Source: Bacteroidota bacterium
Lineage (GTDB): Bacteria > Bacteroidota > Bacteroidia > Cytophagales > Spirosomataceae
Assembly: GCA_020161355.1 (NCBI GenBank)
Contig: JAIUOF010000003.1
Coordinates: 124,001-188,000 of the forward strand
Length of the DNA stretch: 64,000 nt
Direction: 5' to 3'
Shown: in pieces, positions 18,241 to 28,386 of the stretch
Layout: the number at the start of each line of letters is the position of its first letter
Position numbering within the stretch: the stretch's first letter is position 1
Position numbers and translations under genes: made by a program
Notes under the pieces: generated by a model
Database searches by the model: none
What the model was told of the DNA's origin: nothing
Seen by the model: the letters and a program-made list of their open reading frames with translations, nothing else

Positions 18241-19308
18241 TCAAAATTGATAAACCAGAGCATTGCAATGCATACCTGCACCCACAGATGCAAAAACCAC
18301 CTTCATTCCGGGTTTGATATGATAACCATTTAGTTTACCTTTCAATATCAGATCCAACATAGTAGGGATTGTAGCAACCGAGGTATTTCCAGTAAAATCT
18401 ATAGTAACAGGAATTTTCCCATCCAATGAAAGGCCTTCAATGCCATACATTTGGGCTAGATTATGAGCAAATGCATGAAGCATTTTTCCGTTGGCCTGAT
18501 GAAACAAAAACATATCTACATCACCAGCAGTAAGCCCGGCTTTATCCAAAGCTTTTTTAATTACTTTTGGAACCCAGGTGGTGGCATATTTATATACATC
18601 TTTCCCGTTCATTTTAAAAAGCGTCGGGTCGCTCCATTCCTTATTGTAAGATTTATCCAGATAAATAGCCTTTACGTCGTCGTGGGCATGAGAATAGGTA
18701 GCATAAGATATTATACCACCCTGATTTTCAACTTCATCTGTTGAAATTATTGCCACTCCGCATCCATCTGCTAGTATCATTGAATCCAAATCATAAGGAT
18801 CTACCAGTCGGGACGCTACCTCTACTCCCACAACCAACACATTTTTGGCATCTCCCATCTGAATCGAATGATGTGCCTGAATCACACCCTGAACCCAACC
18901 CGGGCAGCCAAAGAGAATATCATAAGCAAAACAGTCATAGTTCTCAATTCCGAGGCTGTTTTTAAGCAATGCCGCCATGTTGGGCACAGTATGAAAACCT
19001 TGACGGCCTTCGAGCATATTTCCGGCATTATGTGCTACTATTATACCATCAATCAGGTTTTTATCTTGTCCCCAGGATTCCAATGCGTTTTCGCAGGCAG
19101 TTCTCATTAGAGGTACTGAATCTCCGGTTTCAGGAATATACCTCCTTTCTTTTATGCCTGTGATTTGCTCCAATTTGGCAATGGTATCTTCCGGCGATTT
19201 TTCCATAGCCGAGCCATCAGGGTTAAGAAATGTACGACTTAGAAAAAAACTATTTTCAATTCTACGCTCAGGCAAGTGTGTTCCTGTAGCGGCAATTATG
19301 GTTTTCAA
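18241..19308 (-). CDS. 3-oxoacyl-ACP synthase III family (FabH-like) enzyme
   Basis: The protein has 355 residues. The thiolase-fold catalytic residues are present: Cys135 in ILFGCPGWVQG, His270 in FHQANGKMLH and Asn308 in DFTGNTSVATIP. The ending VVFASVGAGMHCNALVYQF is the usual glycine-rich C-terminus. GCPGW differs from the ACAGF-like motif of housekeeping FabH, so it probably condenses a special acyl substrate. No ATG lies near the start. TTG 19308 gives the usual opening (KTIIAATGTHLPERRIENS). A TAATTTTG -7 box at 19332-19339 excludes the TTG at 19344. It is the second gene of the desaturase/KAS III/hydrolase run. Confidence 0.87.
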   Translation of the reverse strand: MKTIIAATGTHLPERRIENSFFLSRTFLNPDGSAMEKSPEDTIAKLEQITGIKERRYIPETGDSVPLMRTACENALESWGQDKNLIDGIIVAHNAGNMLEGRQGFHTVPNMAALLKNSLGIENYDCFAYDILFGCPGWVQGVIQAHHSIQMGDAKNVLVVGVEVASRLVDPYDLDSMILADGCGVAIISTDEVENQGGIISYATYSHAHDDVKAIYLDKSYNKEWSDPTLFKMNGKDVYKYATTWVPKVIKKALDKAGLTAGDVDMFLFHQANGKMLHAFAHNLAQMYGIEGLSLDGKIPVTIDFTGNTSVATIPTMLDLILKGKLNGYHIKPGMKVVFASVGAGMHCNALVYQF

Positions 19309-19331
19309 GTTTATCAACAATTTATTGGTTA

Positions 19332-19339
19332 CAAAATTA
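19332..19339 (-). promoter_or_regulatory. -7 box TAATTTTG before the KAS III gene
   Basis: It is an exact TAnnTTTG match on the minus strand, 24 bases upstream of TTG 19308. The -33 region is weak. It suggests the KAS III gene can be transcribed apart from the desaturase gene. Confidence 0.35.
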
Positions 19340-19371
19340 ATCAAAAATCATTTCAAGGGATAAATGCTACT

Positions 19372-20196
19372 TCAATTTGTGGGTGTTCGATAACCCGAAA
19401 ATGGTATTTTAAGCAAGGGGTTAATGTGTTCATTTTCAACCGGATCCATAATCGTATCTATTCCATATACCAGTTTATCCCTGTCGAGTGTCATGAAAGT
19501 ACCAAAAATCCTGTCCCATATAGCGAAAATATTTCCATAATTGGAGTCGGTATAGGGTTGTAAATAATGATGATGAACATGATGCATGTCAGGGGTAATC
19601 AAAATATAGCTCAAAGCACGGTCGAGCCAAACTGGCAGGCCTATATTGGCATGATTAAACTGACTTAATACCACCGATAATGACTGATACATAAATACCA
19701 TCCACATGGGAGCCCCGGTAATTATTACTGCCAAAGTTGTAAAAATAAACCGAAAAACACTTTCACCGGGATGATGACGATTTGCCGAGGTGGTATCTAC
19801 ATACCTGTCAGAATGATGTATAATATGAAACATCCACATCCATTTGACTTTATGCTCAAGCCAATGTATAAAATATGCCCCGATAAGGTCGAGAATCATC
19901 AATCCCACTACTGCATATAGCCAGGTGGGCATTTGAGGCAACCACTGTAATATTCCGAAATCATTAGCAACCACCCAATCAGCCGACTTAACAAGAATAA
20001 ATGCCAGTGCAAAATTGACAATGATGGTGGTTATTGTAAAAAATATGTTAAGCCCGGCATGCTTTACTTTGTTATACTTAAAACTAAAAAGCGGCCCTGC
20101 ACTTTCAATAATCCAAAAAAATGCTATGCCTCCAACCAGCAGCATCGAGCGATGTAGGGTGGGTATTGTTTCGAAATAGCTAATGATCTTTTCCAA
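19372..20196 (-). CDS. Sterol desaturase/fatty acid hydroxylase family membrane enzyme
   Basis: The protein has 274 residues. Four or five membrane helices (about 18-35, 48-70, 90-112, 145-170) and the three histidine clusters of the di-iron family: HWLEH, HIIHHSD and HHVHHHY, plus NRHHPGE. It should hydroxylate or desaturate a lipid at the cytoplasmic membrane using oxygen. Proteins of this size in Bacteroidota are often annotated sterol desaturase although sterols are absent, so the substrate is more likely a fatty acid, carotenoid or sphingolipid-type base. It is the first gene of the operon with the KAS III-like enzyme (63 bases) and the YheT-type hydrolase. Confidence 0.88.
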   Translation of the reverse strand: MEKIISYFETIPTLHRSMLLVGGIAFFWIIESAGPLFSFKYNKVKHAGLNIFFTITTIIVNFALAFILVKSADWVVANDFGILQWLPQMPTWLYAVVGLMILDLIGAYFIHWLEHKVKWMWMFHIIHHSDRYVDTTSANRHHPGESVFRFIFTTLAVIITGAPMWMVFMYQSLSVVLSQFNHANIGLPVWLDRALSYILITPDMHHVHHHYLQPYTDSNYGNIFAIWDRIFGTFMTLDRDKLVYGIDTIMDPVENEHINPLLKIPFSGYRTPTN

Positions 20197-20287
20197 ATGA
20201 AATTTTTTGCCGTGAATTTATAGAATTATTTTAATATTATTTTGCACTAAAAAATAATTTTCAAGAATGATACCCCTAAAAAGTAAA

Positions 20288-20314
20288 TAGAGTGCCCCGA
20301 CACGAGGCACTCTA
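20288..20314 (-). terminator. Terminator of the universal stress protein gene
   Basis: AGAGTGCC and GGCACTCT form an 8-pair stem around a 9-base loop, about 60 bases after the stress protein stop. On the minus strand it is followed by CTATTTACTTTTT. Confidence 0.65.
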
Positions 20315-20374
20315 TAAAAATTGCAATTATTCGGAATTATTTTTTAGTAAGTAATAGCTATACCAATTGAGAAA

Positions 20375-21202
20375 TTATGATTCAACATAAGTAAACACCG
20401 GGATCTTAGAGTGATTTACAACGTCTTCTGCGATACTTCCTTTGAAGAAATGATTAATACCTGTGCGTCCATGGGTGTACATGGCAATTAAATCGGCACC
20501 AATATTCTCTGAATATTCCAGAATTCCGTCTTCTATAGTAGTAGAATTATAGATTTCAGCTTTATAATTTTTGATACCCAATTTATCCGCCAATTTGGCC
20601 ATTTGAGCCTCTGTTTCGTGATAGTTAATGGCTTTCATTCCATAGTCAACATACAAGAAATGACACTCAGCACCATCAATCGGAAGCAATTTTAATGCTT
20701 TCTTGATAAAATCTTCATGTTTCAAATCCACCGCGAAAACTACTTTTTTGGGCTGGAAAGGTTTGGCTTCATCTTTCAAAACAAGCACCGGACATGTGGC
20801 CATCCTTACCACTTCTTCGCTGTTAGACCCTTTAAAAAACTCTTTAAAGCCTTCAGCTCCATGTGAACCCATCACGATGAGGTCGGCATTATGTTCCAAA
20901 ACAGCTTCCACAAAATGATCACCTGTTTCTTCGACAATTGGCTTAATCTCAACACCGCTGAAATTAGAAATAAGCTCTTCCATTTCGGCTTTAGCCTCAG
21001 TCATTATCTGATTCCAGGCATCATCAATTGAAATACCGGAAGCTCCGTAAAGAGAATAATAAGCCCCAACGTCGGCAGTTGGGTAAACTTTTACATTCAG
21101 CAATTCTATTTTACCATTAAATTTTTTGGCTAAAGAAACGGCTACTTCCAGAGCATGATTGGCCAGATGGCTCATATCGGATGGTACTAATATCTTTTTC
21201 AT
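20375..21202 (-). CDS. Universal stress protein, two tandem UspA domains
   Basis: The protein has 275 residues with two UspA-fold halves (about 1-145 and 150-275). The first half has the ATP-binding pattern VMGSHGAEGFKEFFKGSNSEEVV, a G-x2-G-x9-G-S type loop. The second has MYTHGRTGINHFFKGSIAEDVV. Both opening strands are present (KKILVPSDMS, KKVVFAVDL). Tandem Usp proteins bind ATP in the cytoplasm and help survival under starvation or stress. It is a single gene with its own terminator and a long upstream gap. No regulatory site is recognised. Confidence 0.93.
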   Translation of the reverse strand: MKKILVPSDMSHLANHALEVAVSLAKKFNGKIELLNVKVYPTADVGAYYSLYGASGISIDDAWNQIMTEAKAEMEELISNFSGVEIKPIVEETGDHFVEAVLEHNADLIVMGSHGAEGFKEFFKGSNSEEVVRMATCPVLVLKDEAKPFQPKKVVFAVDLKHEDFIKKALKLLPIDGAECHFLYVDYGMKAINYHETEAQMAKLADKLGIKNYKAEIYNSTTIEDGILEYSENIGADLIAMYTHGRTGINHFFKGSIAEDVVNHSKIPVFTYVES

Positions 21203-21719
21203 TGCATTTTGAATTTTAAGTCTAAAAGTAATTTCTTTTTCGACGCATCAAAATTTCACTTTTTATTTCAATTCTGAAATGATTGAAAGTAACTTGTAAA
21301 ATGATTTTCACACCTATCATTTATATTTAAAATCAACAAATAAGCTGATAATGCTCATCTATTCAATTAAAAAATACTTATGTAAAAAACATCATATCTA
21401 ACTATTAATCAGTCATTTGACACTTATTCAAAAAAGGCAATTTTAAGAACCAAACTGAATTGACCCCCAAACTAAAATTGTACTCAAAAAATAAGTCTCT
21501 TGGAATATTACAATTTTTAAAAAGTATTTTCAGGGATTTTTTTCTTAGAAATTTTATCTGCCAATTTAATAAAATGTAAATAATTTTTCTTTTTATCCCA
21601 AAAAACAGGATTTCTAAAAAAATGAAAACCAACGAAAAATTCCAATTGAGATTATTTTATCTTTTGAACCAGACAAATAAAAATTTCCGTTATTTACCAA
21701 AAATTTAAACCTATATTGT
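21203..21719. other. Gene-free stretch between usp and YciI-type genes
   Basis: There are 517 very AT-rich bases between divergent genes. Frames on the minus strand (about 21405-21860) are low-complexity shadows rich in Phe, Ile and Lys. No RNA gene, repeat or clean TAnnTTTG promoter is seen. TATCTTTTG near 21659 is one base too long. Confidence 0.4.
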
Positions 21720-22169
21720 ATGAAACGCCTGTCATTTTTAATATTTATGCTTATCTCAGGTTTTGCTTTTAGCCAAAACCCAAAATATGATGAAACACTC
21801 GCCAAAAAATATGGTGCCGATGAATATGGCATGAAAGCCTTTACCTTGGTTTTACTCAAAACAGGCTCTTATGAAGAAAAAGATAAAACAAAAAGAGACA
21901 GTCTTTTTGCAGGCCATATGGCCAATATCAATAGATTGGTAGAAATGAAGAAAATGATAGTTGCGGGGCCTTTATTTAAAAATGAGCAGAACTACAGAGG
22001 CATTTTTATCCTTGACGAAATCGACCCCGAGAAAATAAAAGAATTGATGGCTGCCGACCCCACCATTAAAACCGGCATATTTGAGCCAATTTACATCAAA
22101 TGGTATGGGTCGGCAGCACTTCCGGCTTATCTAGAAGTCAATGACAAAATCTGGCAAAAAAATCCTTAG
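21720..22169 (+). CDS. Exported YciI-like (YCII-related) protein
   Basis: The protein has 149 residues with a signal peptide (about 1-19, ISGFAFS). The rest is a single YCII-related ferredoxin-like domain: FTLVLLKTGSYEE, AGHMANINRLVEMKKMIVAGPL, YRGIFILDEID and a final strand GIFEPIYIKWYG. The conserved His of the family is in GHMANI. Most YciI proteins are cytoplasmic, so the signal peptide is notable but common in Bacteroidota. The function is unknown; a role as a small lyase or isomerase-like protein has been suggested for the family. The stop overlaps the convergent SIMPL gene by 4 bases. Confidence 0.85.
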   Translation: MKRLSFLIFMLISGFAFSQNPKYDETLAKKYGADEYGMKAFTLVLLKTGSYEEKDKTKRDSLFAGHMANINRLVEMKKMIVAGPLFKNEQNYRGIFILDEIDPEKIKELMAADPTIKTGIFEPIYIKWYGSAALPAYLEVNDKIWQKNP

Positions 22170-22921
22170 TCTATCGAATATTCGATATTAACCACTACTC
22201 TTACTTTTTTATAAAGGTCATTGACACTCGAAGGGCTGTAACCTCCTTCTCCACCCTGACTGGCATTGGAGTCGTCTCGGTCGATGATGGTAAATAGTCC
22301 CTGATTGGCTTTTTTGATGTCGCCTAACCCTACACCGCTCTCTTTGGCAAACTGATTGGCAGCTTTGCGGGCATTTTGAGTTGCCTCTGAAAGCATCTGA
22401 GGTTTGATGTCATTGAGCTGAGTGTATAGATATTGTACAGCTGGGTTGTAATCGTTTGAATTAGAGATCACTACGCCTACTTTGAGCAACTCATCGGTCA
22501 TACGGCTGATACTCTGCACATTATCTACATCGCCTGTTCGCACCTGAAGGGTATTTTCGATAATATACCTGTACTCACCATAGTTGGCACCGCTGTAATC
22601 CTGGGCTACTTTGTCGGTCACACTGAGGTTTTGTTGGATGATTTCGCTTTTTTTTACGCCTTTTTGAATTAAGAAATTAACAATCTTTTGCTTTGAAGCC
22701 TCTATCTCGCGGCTACCATCACTGAGGTCATTGGTAGTTACCCGGGTCTTGATGGTCCAAACGGCCTGATTGGCCTTTACTTCTTTTTCTGCAAAGCCTT
22801 TTACCGACACCGAACGGTCTTCTTTTTTAAAACGCTGAACCGCTCTTCCAATAAAAAATCCATTCAGAATAAGTCCCAGGCCTATGGCTGCGGCAATCCA
22901 ATACTTGTTTGTTTCGTTCAT
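22166..22921 (-). CDS. SIMPL domain (DUF541) membrane-anchored protein
   Basis: The protein has 251 residues. An N-terminal membrane anchor (about 8-24) is followed by the SIMPL/DUF541 domain: SVSVKGFAEKEVKANQAVW, TLQVRTGDVDNVQ, and the typical AVQYLYTQLNDIKPQMLSEA followed by AxxxARKAANQFAKESGVGLG. It ends in a beta strand (VRVVVNIEYSID). The family (BP26/OMP28-like) forms ring or channel-like assemblies in the periplasm and has been linked to stress and kinase signalling, but no enzymatic role is established. It is monocistronic, with a 194-base gap to the divergent DUF433 gene. Confidence 0.9.
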   Translation of the reverse strand: MNETNKYWIAAAIGLGLILNGFFIGRAVQRFKKEDRSVSVKGFAEKEVKANQAVWTIKTRVTTNDLSDGSREIEASKQKIVNFLIQKGVKKSEIIQQNLSVTDKVAQDYSGANYGEYRYIIENTLQVRTGDVDNVQSISRMTDELLKVGVVISNSNDYNPAVQYLYTQLNDIKPQMLSEATQNARKAANQFAKESGVGLGDIKKANQGLFTIIDRDDSNASQGGEGGYSPSSVNDLYKKVRVVVNIEYSID

Positions 22922-23115
22922 GACGATTGTTTTAGTTTATTTTGGGCGAAATATAACAAAAATCCGATTCTTAAAAATCAGATTAACAATTGGTTTGGTG
23001 AATATATTGTTAATGGCTAAAACTTCAAAAAACCTGATATTGTAATAAGCAACTCAAAATTCTCGTTTTAGAATTCATTATTAATCAATAAATTTGTTTA
23101 TAATTTAAGTTAAAA

Positions 23116-23334
23116 ATGGAAAGAATAACATTTAATCCGAATCAATGCGGAGGTAAACCTTGCATTAGAGGCTTAAGAATCAGAGTTACTGATGTTTTAG
23201 AACTACTAGCTTCAGGATTAAGCATAAATGAAATTATTACAGAAGAACTTCCTGACCTGGAATATGAAGATGTAATTGCTTGTTTGAATTATGCTGTAAA
23301 AAAACTAAACCATCCTGTCATCCAGGCAGCGTGA
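23116..23334 (+). CDS. DUF433 antitoxin
   Basis: The protein has 72 residues, a complete DUF433 domain: the start RITFNPNQCGGKPCIRGLRI, then VTDVLELLASGLSINEII and DLEYEDVIACLNYAV, a short winged helix-turn-helix. DUF433 proteins are the antitoxins of pairs with DUF5615 (PIN-like) toxins and repress their own operon. Its TGA stop overlaps the ATG of the toxin frame (23334), the normal arrangement. The toxin is broken (see the next entry), so this is an orphan antitoxin with an intact sequence. It could still act as a regulator or protect against a related toxin elsewhere (inference). Confidence 0.93.
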   Translation: MERITFNPNQCGGKPCIRGLRIRVTDVLELLASGLSINEIITEELPDLEYEDVIACLNYAVKKLNHPVIQAA

Positions 23335-23667
23335 TGATAATTCTTGACGCACATATCCCTCCTTCTTTAGCTTACTGGATATCATAAACTTACAACATTG
23401 AAACCTATTCTGCGAGCTTTTTAAATTTACAAAATGCGGATAATTTAGAGATATTTGAATTCGCAAAACAAAAAAATGCAATTATTATCACCAAAGATGA
23501 CGATTTTCTAAAACTAATTGAAAAATTTGGAAGTCCCCCAAAAAATCATTTGGCTAACTTGTGGAAATACTTCAAAAGAAAAGTTGAGAAATATTCTAAA
23601 ATCATATTTCTCACAAGCTCTTCAGTTATTAGACTTATCCGATATTGTTGAAATTTCGGGAAACTAA
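23334..23667 (+). pseudogene. Decayed DUF5615 (PIN-like) toxin
   Basis: Translation starts MIILDAHIPPSLAYWIS and meets an in-frame TAA at 23385-23387. The same frame then continues with NIETYSASFLNLQNADNLEI and ITKDDDFLKLIEKFGSPPK. At the A6 run 23540-23545 the frame must shift, as one A is in excess, to go on with IIWLTCGNTSKEKLRNILKS and to end DIVEISGN at TAA 23665-23667. With both lesions repaired it is a normal DUF5615 toxin of about 111 residues, including the acidic residues of the PIN-like active site (LDAH, TKDDDF). Two independent lesions argue for true decay rather than a sequencing error. Confidence 0.88.
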
Positions 23668-23683
23668 AAATTACAATAAAAAA

Positions 23684-23707
23684 AGGACTCCCCTCACGGA
23701 AAGTCCT
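23684..23707 (-). terminator. Terminator of icd
   Basis: On the minus strand AGGACT and AGTCCT form a 6-pair stem, followed by a run of seven T residues. It lies 23 bases beyond the icd stop. Confidence 0.75.
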
Positions 23708-23729
23708 CAGTTTTATAAGTTTATCCTAC

Positions 23730-25976
<2,247 letters not shown>

Positions 25977-26105
25977 TTAAAATGATTAGTCTGAAAAAAC
26001 TTGTCGAGACAAGCAATGGCAAATATAAGCTTTTTTATGGAAATCTGGAAATGTGAAGAGATTAAGAATTTGTGATTTTCAAAGAAGAGTCCATGGTTTT
26101 ATTCT

Positions 26106-26113
26106 TATTTTTG
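26106..26113 (+). promoter_or_regulatory. -7 box TATTTTTG before the DUF1684 gene
   Basis: It is an exact TAnnTTTG match 20 bases upstream of ATG 26134, which places transcription initiation downstream of the alternative upstream start at 26053. Confidence 0.4.
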
Positions 26114-26133
26114 CTCAATTTTATTATCAAAAA

Positions 26134-26727
26134 ATGAATTTACAAAAAACAGTTTTTTGCTTATTTATTATCTGTCTGAGTATATTTAAAGACAGCTTTG
26201 CACAAAACTATGAGACTGAAACCGGCATTTTCAGAGACCATCACATAGCAGACATTTTCAAGAAATTCCCGGAGCAGAAACTGGATTTTTTTGAGATAAA
26301 TCAGAATTACAGGATTAAAGCCCATTACAAATTGCAGAAAAAAAACAAGGTGGTAAGTTTTGCAACCTCCGATGGCTCATTTAAAAAGTACCAGGTTTTT
26401 GCCAAAATATATTTTGATTTAGATGGTAAAAAAATAGAATTGACGACTTATAAAATCTATCCGACCCCGGCCATGTATCGTAAATTGGTGTTTTTACCCA
26501 TAAAAGATATGACTGCCCCCGAAATTACCTATGGTGGCGGCAGGTACCTTGACTTAAATTTTGATGACTTTAAAGATGGTGAAACAACCCTCGATTTTAA
26601 TAAACTTTATAATCCTTTGTGCGTTTATTCCGACAATTACAGCTGTCCTGTACCCCCAAAAGAAAACAATTTGGATGTAAGAATAGAAGCAGGAGAAAAA
26701 TTACCTTTGAACAAACAAAAGCACTGA
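26134..26727 (+). CDS. Exported DUF1684 protein
   Basis: The protein has 197 residues from ATG 26134. The frame opens at 26053, but the stretch before the signal peptide is not protein-like and a -7 box at 26106-26113 lies within it. Signal peptide to about residue 23 (IFKDSFAQ). The domain shows the DUF1684 signature: YRIKAHYKL, FATSDGSFKKYQVFAKIYF, then YGGGRYLDLNF and the end FNKLYNPLCVYSDNYSCPVPP. The strictly conserved PPxxN follows as PPKENN. The biochemical function of the family is unknown. The stop is 11 bases before murB, so the two probably share a transcript. Confidence 0.85.
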   Translation: MNLQKTVFCLFIICLSIFKDSFAQNYETETGIFRDHHIADIFKKFPEQKLDFFEINQNYRIKAHYKLQKKNKVVSFATSDGSFKKYQVFAKIYFDLDGKKIELTTYKIYPTPAMYRKLVFLPIKDMTAPEITYGGGRYLDLNFDDFKDGETTLDFNKLYNPLCVYSDNYSCPVPPKENNLDVRIEAGEKLPLNKQKH

Positions 26728-26738
26728 TTTTCAATAAA

Positions 26739-27755
26739 ATGATAAAGGAAAACATATCTTTAAAACCCTATAATACCTTTGGAATTGATGCAAAAGCCAG
26801 ATTCTTCATTTCCATAGATTCGGTGGAAAAATTGAAAACTATCCTTAGTCTTGAGCAATTTAAAAGTGCGAAAAAGCTTTTTATTGGTGGCGGAAGCAAC
26901 CTTCTCTTGCTAAATGATTTTGATGGATTGGTAATAAAAATTGAAATTTCGGGTATTGATAAGGTCACTGAAAATGAAAATGGGGTAATACTGAAAGCCG
27001 GTGCCGGGGTGATATGGCATGACTTTGTGATGTATTGCGTTGACAATCGGTTTTATGGCGTTGAAAACCTTTCACTTATTCCCGGCACTGTGGGTGCTGC
27101 TCCCATGCAAAACATCGGTGCTTATGGCGTTGAAATAAAAGATGTATTCGAGAGTCTGGAAGCCTTAAATACCAGCACGCTTGAAGTAGAAACTTTCAAT
27201 CTTGAAAAATGTCGGTTTGGCTACAGAGAAAGTATATTCAAGCATGAAGCCAAAGACAAATATGTAATTCTGAATGTGAGTTTTAATTTACAAAAAAAAG
27301 GAAACTTAAATCTGGAATATGGAGCAATAAAAGACACTTTGTCTCAAATGCAAATTTCAAATCCAACCTTAAAAGAGGTATGTGAGGCAGTAATCTCAAT
27401 CAGAAAAAGTAAATTACCCGATCCTGCTAAAATAGGAAATTCGGGTAGTTTTTTTAAAAATCCGGAAATACCGATTACCCGGTTTGAGAAACTCAAAGAG
27501 AAATATCCAAACGCCCCCTCCTATCCGGTAAATGAAAACCTGGTAAAAGTACCAGCTGGATGGCTCATTGAGCAAGCCGGATGGAAAGGCCACCGGGAAG
27601 GAAATGTGGGTGTCCATACCAAACAAGCCCTGGTTTTAGTGAATTATGGCGGGGGTACAGGAAGTGAAATAAAGGCATTGGCTGAGAAAATTCAGAAATC
27701 GGTTTTTGAAAAATATGGAATTGAGATAAACCCGGAAGTAAATTTTATTGGCTAG
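26739..27755 (+). CDS. murB: UDP-N-acetylmuramate dehydrogenase MurB
   Basis: The protein has 338 residues from ATG 26739. It reduces UDP-GlcNAc-enolpyruvate to UDP-MurNAc with NADPH and FAD in peptidoglycan synthesis. FAD-binding motifs are GGGSNLLLLND and YGVENLSLIPGTVGAAPMQN. The catalytic Arg lies in RFGYRESIFK, the catalytic Ser in GNSGSFFKNP and the catalytic Glu in EINPEVNFIG. The presence of the Tyr loop region and the overall length make it the E. coli (type I) form. The usual opening (NISLKPYNTFGIDA) supports this start over the upstream extension of the frame. It follows the DUF1684 gene by 11 bases. Not in a cell-wall cluster here. Confidence 0.97.
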   Translation: MIKENISLKPYNTFGIDAKARFFISIDSVEKLKTILSLEQFKSAKKLFIGGGSNLLLLNDFDGLVIKIEISGIDKVTENENGVILKAGAGVIWHDFVMYCVDNRFYGVENLSLIPGTVGAAPMQNIGAYGVEIKDVFESLEALNTSTLEVETFNLEKCRFGYRESIFKHEAKDKYVILNVSFNLQKKGNLNLEYGAIKDTLSQMQISNPTLKEVCEAVISIRKSKLPDPAKIGNSGSFFKNPEIPITRFEKLKEKYPNAPSYPVNENLVKVPAGWLIEQAGWKGHREGNVGVHTKQALVLVNYGGGTGSEIKALAEKIQKSVFEKYGIEINPEVNFIG

Positions 27756-27811
27756 ACAAAAAACACCAAAAAAGATGTTGTTTTTATACCTTTATTATAT
27801 TATTTTTGAAT

Positions 27812-28072
27812 ATGAATTTTGAATTTGATATTAATAAGAGTATTTCAAATTTTGAAAAACACGGTATTGATTTTGAACAAGCTCAATTATTATGGAATGA
27901 TTTTAACTTATTAAGCCTGGATGCACGTTCTACTGACGAACCCAGAACATTGCATATTGGTAAAATACGTGAAAACCATTGGACCGCCATTACAACCAAT
28001 AGAAATAACAATATTAGAATTATTTCAGTAAGAAGGGCCAGACAGAATGAAATTGAATTATATGAAAGCTGA
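27812..28072 (+). CDS. brnT: BrnT family toxin (ribonuclease)
   Basis: The protein has 86 residues. BrnT pattern: FEFDINKSISNFEKHGIDFEQAQ, the central RTLHIGKI, and the end IRIISVRRARQNEIELYES. The known active-site residues of this RelE-like fold (Lys/His at the start, Arg pair near the end) are present. It cleaves RNA when freed from BrnA. TTG 27806 is in frame, but ATG 27812 matches the family start. A TATTTTTG box at 27801-27808 ends only three bases before the ATG, so either the leader is minimal or the box is chance. It overlaps the antitoxin frame, as usual for this pair. Confidence 0.9.
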   Translation: MNFEFDINKSISNFEKHGIDFEQAQLLWNDFNLLSLDARSTDEPRTLHIGKIRENHWTAITTNRNNNIRIISVRRARQNEIELYES

Positions 28073-28292
28073 AGATTTAGATAAAAAATTTGACAATGGT
28101 GAAGATGTATTAGAACATTTTGACCTAAAAACCTCTTCCAGGCCAGGTCTGGATAATAAACGTGTAAATGTTGATTTCCCTGCCTGGATGGTTCAATCCA
28201 TTGATAAAGAAGCGATAAGGCTCGGTGTAACCCGCCAGTCTTTGATAAAACTTTGGCTTGCTGATAAAATCGACCATTTGGCGGCAAGTTAA
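28062..28292 (+). CDS. brnA: BrnA family antitoxin
   Basis: The protein has 76 residues from ATG 28062 (an ATG five codons upstream at 28047 is possible). MKAEDLDKKFDNGEDVLEHF is the BrnA opening, followed by a ribbon-helix-helix: KRVNVDFPAWMVQSIDKEA and LGVTRQSLIKLWLADKI. It neutralises BrnT and represses the operon as a dimer. It overlaps the toxin gene by 11 bases, the conserved toxin-first order for this family. The pair looks functional on both sides. Confidence 0.9.
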   Translation: MKAEDLDKKFDNGEDVLEHFDLKTSSRPGLDNKRVNVDFPAWMVQSIDKEAIRLGVTRQSLIKLWLADKIDHLAAS

Positions 28293-28386
28293 ACCCAGGG
28301 TTGTTACAATTTCTTAAATAATCAAAACCAAAACAGACCATTTTCATCCTTCACCATTTCTTGAATTCAAATAAATAGGAAAAATT

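Noticed and set aside
26619..26738. Upstream extension of the murB frame into the DUF1684 gene
   Set aside because: The murB family start is at 26739; the extension is in the coding region of the neighbour in another frame.
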